Shown here one piece after another: positions 59,606-64,000 of a stretch of 64,000 nucleotides of DNA (the first letter of the stretch is position 1; each line of letters opens with the position of its first letter). The stretch lies in the NCBI RefSeq assembly GCF_014842265.1, contig NZ_JACYVI010000019.1, forward strand, positions 1 through 64,000. The letters run 5' to 3'. Both the position numbers and the translations under genes were made by a program. The notes under the pieces are model-generated. The model did no database searches. It was given only the letters and a program-made list of their open reading frames with translations, and was not told the origin of the DNA. This stretch comes from Pseudomonas sp. CFBP 13711 (GTDB taxonomy: Bacteria; Pseudomonadota; Gammaproteobacteria; Pseudomonadales; Pseudomonadaceae).

Positions 59606-59900
59606 AAGTGTTTGACGAGGCAAAATCGGCGAGGCATGATGGCCTCGCTCCCGCTGATCGGAGGTCGTGCAGAACGCCTCCTGATCGCGCTCGAACTCTG
59701 CATGTTCGTGCCGATTAGCGTCATTTCCGCCCAAAAGGCAGCTTCATCGCCTCATCATCCTGATGGCGAAAAAATCTGACTGAGAATCCATGCTTTCCGA
59801 TTCAGTGAGCAGCCATCAGTGCGCCTTGAAGAAACCCGGCGCCGGCGAAGCAAGGAGCTTCACCTCAAGACCCACAACACCAAGCAACGAGGTTTACCCC

Positions 59901-61226
59901 ATGGCACTGACACGCGAACAACAAATTGCAGCCATCGAGAAAGACTGGGCCGAGAATCCACGCTGGAAAGGCGTAACCCGCACCTACTCCGCTGCTGACG
60001 TCGTCCGCCTGCGTGGCTCGGTTCAGCCTGAACACACGTTTGCAAAGCTGGGCGCTGACAAGCTGTGGAACCTGGTGACCCAGGGCGCCAAGCCGTCCTT
60101 CCGACCCGACAAGGATTTCGTCAACTGCATGGGCGCCCTCACCGGCGGTCAGGCCGTGCAACAAGTCAAAGCCGGCATCCAGGCGATTTACCTGTCTGGC
60201 TGGCAAGTCGCGGCGGACAACAACTCCGCCGAATCGATGTACCCCGATCAGTCGCTGTACCCGGTGGACTCGGTGCCGACCGTGGTCAAGCGCATCAATA
60301 ACTCGTTCCGCCGTGCCGACCAGATCCAGTGGAAAGCCGGCAAAAACCCGGGCAACGAAGGCTATATCGATTACTTCGCGCCGATCGTGGCCGACGCCGA
60401 AGCCGGTTTCGGCGGCGTGCTCAACGCCTACGAACTGATGAAGAGCATGATCGAGGCAGGCGCAGCGGGCGTGCACTTCGAAGACCAACTGGCGTCCGTG
60501 AAAAAATGCGGTCACATGGGCGGCAAGGTGCTGGTGCCCACCCAGGAAGCCGTACAGAAACTGGTGGCTGCCCGCCTGGCGGCTGACGTTGCCGGCGTGC
60601 CGACCATCATTCTGGCGCGTACCGATGCCAACGCCGCAGACCTGCTGACCTCGGACTGCGACCCGTATGACCAGCCGTTCGTGACCGGCACCCGCACGCC
60701 GGAAGGCTTCTACAAAGTACGAGCCGGCCTCGACCAGGCGATTGCCCGCGGCCTGGCGTACGCGCCATATGCCGATCTGATCTGGTGTGAAACCGCCAAG
60801 CCGGATCTGGACGAGGCCCGTCGCTTCGCCGAAGCGATCAAAAAGGAATACCCGGATCAGCTGCTGTCCTACAACTGCTCGCCTTCCTTCAACTGGAAGA
60901 AGAATCTGGACGACGCGACCATCGCCAAATTCCAGCGCGAGCTGTCGGCAATGGGCTACAAGCATCAGTTCATCACGCTGGCCGGCATCCACAACATGTG
61001 GCACAGCATGTTCAACCTGGCGCACGACTACGCCCGCAACGACATGACCGCCTACGTGAAACTGCAAGAACAGGAGTTTGCCGACGCGGCCAAGGGCTAC
61101 ACCTTCGTGGCGCACCAGCAGGAAGTGGGAACCGGCTACTTCGATGACATGACCACGGTCATTCAGGGCGGCAAGTCTTCAGTGACCGCACTGACGGGTT
61201 CGACGGAAGAAGAACAGTTCCATTAA
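59901..61226 (+). CDS. aceA: isocitrate lyase
   Basis: A 441-residue glyoxylate-cycle enzyme that splits isocitrate into succinate and glyoxylate. The catalytic signature KKCGHMGGK is at about residue 197, with NCSPSFNW near 320. The length is that of the short, E. coli-like type. The start at 59901 follows GAGG; the frame extends upstream without family likeness. It precedes the nuo operon, as in PAO1. Confidence 0.97.
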   Translation: MALTREQQIAAIEKDWAENPRWKGVTRTYSAADVVRLRGSVQPEHTFAKLGADKLWNLVTQGAKPSFRPDKDFVNCMGALTGGQAVQQVKAGIQAIYLSGWQVAADNNSAESMYPDQSLYPVDSVPTVVKRINNSFRRADQIQWKAGKNPGNEGYIDYFAPIVADAEAGFGGVLNAYELMKSMIEAGAAGVHFEDQLASVKKCGHMGGKVLVPTQEAVQKLVAARLAADVAGVPTIILARTDANAADLLTSDCDPYDQPFVTGTRTPEGFYKVRAGLDQAIARGLAYAPYADLIWCETAKPDLDEARRFAEAIKKEYPDQLLSYNCSPSFNWKKNLDDATIAKFQRELSAMGYKHQFITLAGIHNMWHSMFNLAHDYARNDMTAYVKLQEQEFADAAKGYTFVAHQQEVGTGYFDDMTTVIQGGKSSVTALTGSTEEEQFH

Positions 61227-61249
61227 GCCACTACGCATTGGGAATTCAG

Positions 61250-61275
61250 AGGCCGCCTACGGGCGGCTTTCTGAT
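61250..61275 (+). terminator. terminator of aceA
   Basis: GAGGCCGCC-TACG-GGCGGCTTTCT: short GC stem with a weak T-run, about 25 bases after the stop codon. Confidence 0.65.
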
Positions 61276-61441
61276 GACAGTGAGGGATTAAACCTACGTT
61301 GCTGGTCAACTATTAACGATAGACAACTCAAATCAGCGTCTAAAAGTTAATTAACCACACACTCAATAACCGTCTTCCTCTCCCGGCTAATTAAACGGGA
61401 ACTTCGTCACGTTCCAGTGACACACATCAAACCCAGCCGCC

Positions 61442-61462
61442 AAATGATATTTATTATCATTT
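61442..61462. promoter_or_regulatory. Fur-box-like palindrome upstream of nuoA
   Basis: TGATATTTATTATCA (61445-61459) matches the Fur 7-1-7 consensus TGATAAT-N-ATTATCA at 13 or 14 of 15 positions, extended by AA/TT on each side. It lies 255 bases before nuoA in a 490-base AT-rich gap. No gene is seen between it and nuoA. Confidence 0.6.
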
Positions 61463-61716
61463 AAGTCAGGTCGAACTGTCGCCGCGCCGTAAGAAACATA
61501 TTTCTCCAAACCCTCTTCGATGCCCGTCCCCGCTGGGGCTAAGCATGAAAACCGTGACCTATCTCATTAATCCTGCGAATAAATTTGATGCAGAAAATTT
61601 ACTTGCCCTCCTTTTGCACATAAAATCCCGGAATTGATCGCACTGCGACATATCGTCACTGCTTCTACTTCTTTTCCAAGCCCAGAGACCTTTGCTCTCT
61701 GTTAAGGACTGCCAGC

Positions 61717-62130
61717 ATGCCCGACTCGACAGGATTGATTGCCCACAATTGGGGCTTCGCCGTGTTTCTCCTTGGTGTCGTCGGCCTCTGCGCCTTCATG
61801 CTCGGCCTTTCCAGCCTGCTGGGTTCCAAAGCCTGGGGCCGCAGTAAAAACGAACCGTTCGAATCCGGCATGCTGCCCACCGGCGGCGCCCGTCTGCGGC
61901 TCTCGGCAAAATTCTATCTGGTCGCGATGCTCTTCGTGATTTTCGACATTGAAGCCCTCTTTCTGTACGCCTGGTCTGTGTCCGTCCGCGAAAGCGGCTG
62001 GACCGGCTTCGCCGAAGCGCTCGTTTTCATAGCAATTCTGTTGGCAGGTCTTGTCTACCTATGGCGGGTAGGGGCGCTCGATTGGGCTCCCGTTGGTCGT
62101 CGTAACCGGCAGGCGAAGCTAAAACAATGA
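61717..62130 (+). CDS. nuoA: NADH-quinone oxidoreductase subunit A
   Basis: A 137-residue membrane subunit of complex I with three membrane segments (about 11-33, 65-86 and 97-115). The conserved loop [12 protein letters not shown] and [16 protein letters not shown] are present. It is the first gene of the nuo operon, preceded by a 490-base leader. Confidence 0.97.
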   Translation: MPDSTGLIAHNWGFAVFLLGVVGLCAFMLGLSSLLGSKAWGRSKNEPFESGMLPTGGARLRLSAKFYLVAMLFVIFDIEALFLYAWSVSVRESGWTGFAEALVFIAILLAGLVYLWRVGALDWAPVGRRNRQAKLKQ

Positions 62131-62140
62131 GGCTTTGGCA

Positions 62141-62815
62141 ATGCAATATAATCTCACCAGGATCGACCCGGATGCTCCTAACGAGCAGTACCCCATCGGC
62201 GAACGCGAAGTCGTTTCCGATCCGTTAGAAGACCAAGTCCACAAAAACATCTACATGGGCAAGCTCGAAGACGTGCTGAATGGCGCGGTCAACTGGGGTC
62301 GCAAGAACTCCCTTTGGCCGTACAACTTCGGCCTGTCGTGCTGCTATGTGGAAATGACCACCGCGTTCACGGCGCCCCACGACATCGCGCGATTCGGCGC
62401 CGAAGTGATCCGGGCATCGCCGCGCCAAGCGGATTTCATGGTCATCGCCGGCACCCCGTTTCTGAAGATGGCCCCGATCATCCAGCGCCTCTATGAGCAA
62501 ATGCTGGAGCCCAAGTGGGTCATCTCCATGGGCGCCTGTGCCAACTCCGGTGGCATGTATGACATCTATTCCGTGGTTCAGGGCGTGGATAAATTCCTCC
62601 CTGTGGATGTTTACGTGCCCGGCTGCCCGCCCCGTCCAGAGGCATTTCTGCAAGGCTTGATGCTGTTGCAGGAATCCATTGGCCAGGAGCGTCGTCCCCT
62701 TTCCTGGGTCGTCGGTGATCAGGGCGTTTATCGCGCCGAGATGCCGTCGCAGAAGGAACAGCGCCGCGAACAGCGTATTGCGGTGACCAACCTGCGCAGC
62801 CCCGACGAAGTCTGA
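62141..62815 (+). CDS. nuoB: NADH-quinone oxidoreductase subunit B
   Basis: A 224-residue subunit holding the N2 iron-sulfur cluster: the tandem Cys in LSCCYVEM plus GACANSGG and VPGCPPRPE supply its ligands. It passes electrons to quinone. The ATG at 62141 is preferred to a TTG six bases upstream. It begins ten bases after nuoA. Confidence 0.98.
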   Translation: MQYNLTRIDPDAPNEQYPIGEREVVSDPLEDQVHKNIYMGKLEDVLNGAVNWGRKNSLWPYNFGLSCCYVEMTTAFTAPHDIARFGAEVIRASPRQADFMVIAGTPFLKMAPIIQRLYEQMLEPKWVISMGACANSGGMYDIYSVVQGVDKFLPVDVYVPGCPPRPEAFLQGLMLLQESIGQERRPLSWVVGDQGVYRAEMPSQKEQRREQRIAVTNLRSPDEV

Positions 62816-62889
62816 TCCAGTTTTTCTTTTACAAAAAGAAGCCTGAACCTGGGTTCATTCTGTACGTTGACCGATAGCGATCGAGACCT

Positions 62890-64000
62890 ATGACTGCAGA
62901 CACCGCTCTGTACATCCCGCCTCACAAGGCTGACGACCAAGAGGTCGTCGTTGAACTCCATAACCGTTTTGGCGCTGAAGCCTTCAGCGCCCAGTCCACC
63001 GTCACTGGCATGCCCGTGCTGTGGGTGCAACGTGCGCGGCTGATCGAAATCCTGACCTTCCTGCGTCAGATGCCCAAGCCGTACGTGATGCTGTACGACC
63101 TGCACGGCGTCGACGAACGCCTGCGCACCAAGCGCCGTGGCCTGCCGGACGCCGACTTCACCGTGTTCTATCACTTGATGTCGATAGAACGTAACAGCGA
63201 CGTCATGCTCAAGGTCGCGCTGTCCGAAAGCGACCTGAGCATGCCGACCGTGACCAGCATCTGGCCGAACGCCAACTGGTACGAGCGTGAAGTCTGGGAC
63301 ATGTTCGGGATCGACTTCCCGGGCCACCCGCACCTGACCCGGATCATGATGCCGCCGACCTGGGAAGGTCACCCGCTGCGCAAGGATTTCCCGGCCCGCG
63401 CCACCGAATTCGACCCCTACAGCCTGACGCTGGCCAAGCAGCAACTGGAAGAGGAAGCCGCGCGTTTCCGTCCGGAAGACTGGGGCATGAAGCGTTCCGG
63501 CACCAACGAGGATTACATGTTCCTCAACCTGGGCCCGAACCACCCTTCGGCCCACGGTGCGTTCCGCATCATCCTGCAACTGGACGGCGAAGAGATCGTC
63601 GACTGCGTGCCTGACATCGGTTACCACCACCGTGGCGCCGAGAAAATGGCCGAGCGCCAGTCCTGGCACAGCTACATTCCGTACACCGACCGCATCGATT
63701 ACCTCGGCGGCGTGATGAATAACCTGCCTTACGTGCTCTCGGTCGAGAAACTGGCCGGCATCACCGTGCCGGATCGGGTCAACGTCATCCGCATCATGAT
63801 GTCCGAGTTCTTCCGTATCACCAGCCACCTGCTGTTCCTGGGGACCTACATCCAGGACGTGGGCGCCATGACCCCGGTGTTCTTCACGTTCACCGACCGT
63901 CAGCGCGCCTACACCGTGATCGAAGCCGTCACCGGTTTCCGTCTGCACCCGGCCTGGTTCCGCATCGGCGGTGTCGCCCACGACCTGCCGCGCGGCTGGG
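62890..64000 (+). CDS. nuoCD: NADH-quinone oxidoreductase fused subunits C and D (partial)
   Basis: The first 370 codons of the fused C/D subunit, cut by the window end. The C part runs to about residue 185, with the signature [17 protein letters not shown] and [19 protein letters not shown]; the D part begins near [16 protein letters not shown]. The C-D fusion is normal in gamma-proteobacteria. ATG at 62890, about 75 bases after nuoB. Confidence 0.97.
   Translation, partial: MTADTALYIPPHKADDQEVVVELHNRFGAEAFSAQSTVTGMPVLWVQRARLIEILTFLRQMPKPYVMLYDLHGVDERLRTKRRGLPDADFTVFYHLMSIERNSDVMLKVALSESDLSMPTVTSIWPNANWYEREVWDMFGIDFPGHPHLTRIMMPPTWEGHPLRKDFPARATEFDPYSLTLAKQQLEEEAARFRPEDWGMKRSGTNEDYMFLNLGPNHPSAHGAFRIILQLDGEEIVDCVPDIGYHHRGAEKMAERQSWHSYIPYTDRIDYLGGVMNNLPYVLSVEKLAGITVPDRVNVIRIMMSEFFRITSHLLFLGTYIQDVGAMTPVFFTFTDRQRAYTVIEAVTGFRLHPAWFRIGGVAHDLPRGW

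Noticed and set aside
59537-59734. A 65-codon frame upstream of aceA
   Set aside because: It covers one of the palindromes, has no Shine-Dalgarno sequence and its composition is not protein-like.

Overview
The window reads as chromosomal DNA of a plant-associated Pseudomonas of the P. syringae type. GC is high, REP/REPIN repeats of the Pseudomonas kind recur, and the left 12 kb carries a group I Hrp type III secretion cluster with hrpR/hrpS enhancer-binding proteins, HrpZ harpin, HrpA pilin and three good hrp boxes. The species cannot be fixed from sequence reading alone.

Layout. (1) 1-717: the end of a probable IS3-type element, then REP repeats. (2) 718-12374: one half of the hrp/hrc island on the minus strand, as hrpV-hrpT-hrcC-hrpG-hrpF (hrp box 4058-4086), hrpE-hrpD-hrcJ-hrpB-hrpZ-hrpA (hrp box 7979-8007), hrpS and hrpR split by a REPIN, a 1 kb non-coding stretch, and the hrpH-like transglycosylase (hrp box 12347-12374). 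The usual conserved effector genes do not follow hrpH; an SOS pair (umuD-like and yedK-like around one LexA box) does. (3) 13.7-20 kb: FhuE-like TonB receptor, two zinc-ribbon membrane proteins, an EamA exporter and a chemoreceptor. (4) About 20.0-27.5 kb: an island bounded by a tRNA-Ser(UGA) gene and a decayed copy of that tRNA with its terminator. It has no integrase and no virion genes, but has a CI-like repressor with matching operators, a LexA-boxed DUF1654 gene, a Mu Com-like gene overlapping a GH5 cellulase gene without signal peptide, holin, Rz/Rz1 spanins, a SleB-type endolysin, a chemoreceptor and a DUF3606 gene. (5) 27.6-64 kb: core genome in an order close to P. aeruginosa PAO1: yccA, tusDCBE, ybiB, yqjG, cysG, serS, crcB, rarA, lolA, ftsK, aat, bpt, infA, clpA, clpS, cspD, idh, nudJ, mnmA, hflD, purB, roxA, a GNAT gene, aceA, nuoA, nuoB and nuoCD (cut by the window end).

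Best candidates for something new. First, the tRNA-Ser island, which couples a repressor-controlled lysis cassette to a cytosolic cellulase behind a Com-like regulator; I infer that it releases the enzyme by lysis of a few cells. Second, a 1450-residue exported protein inserted between idh and nudJ, combining a PI-PLC-like domain, a VMO-I-like domain and a string of fibronectin type III repeats.

Starts were moved inward from the longest reading frame where a Shine-Dalgarno sequence or family N-terminus favoured it. Domain calls come from reading the proteins by eye; no database search was run.
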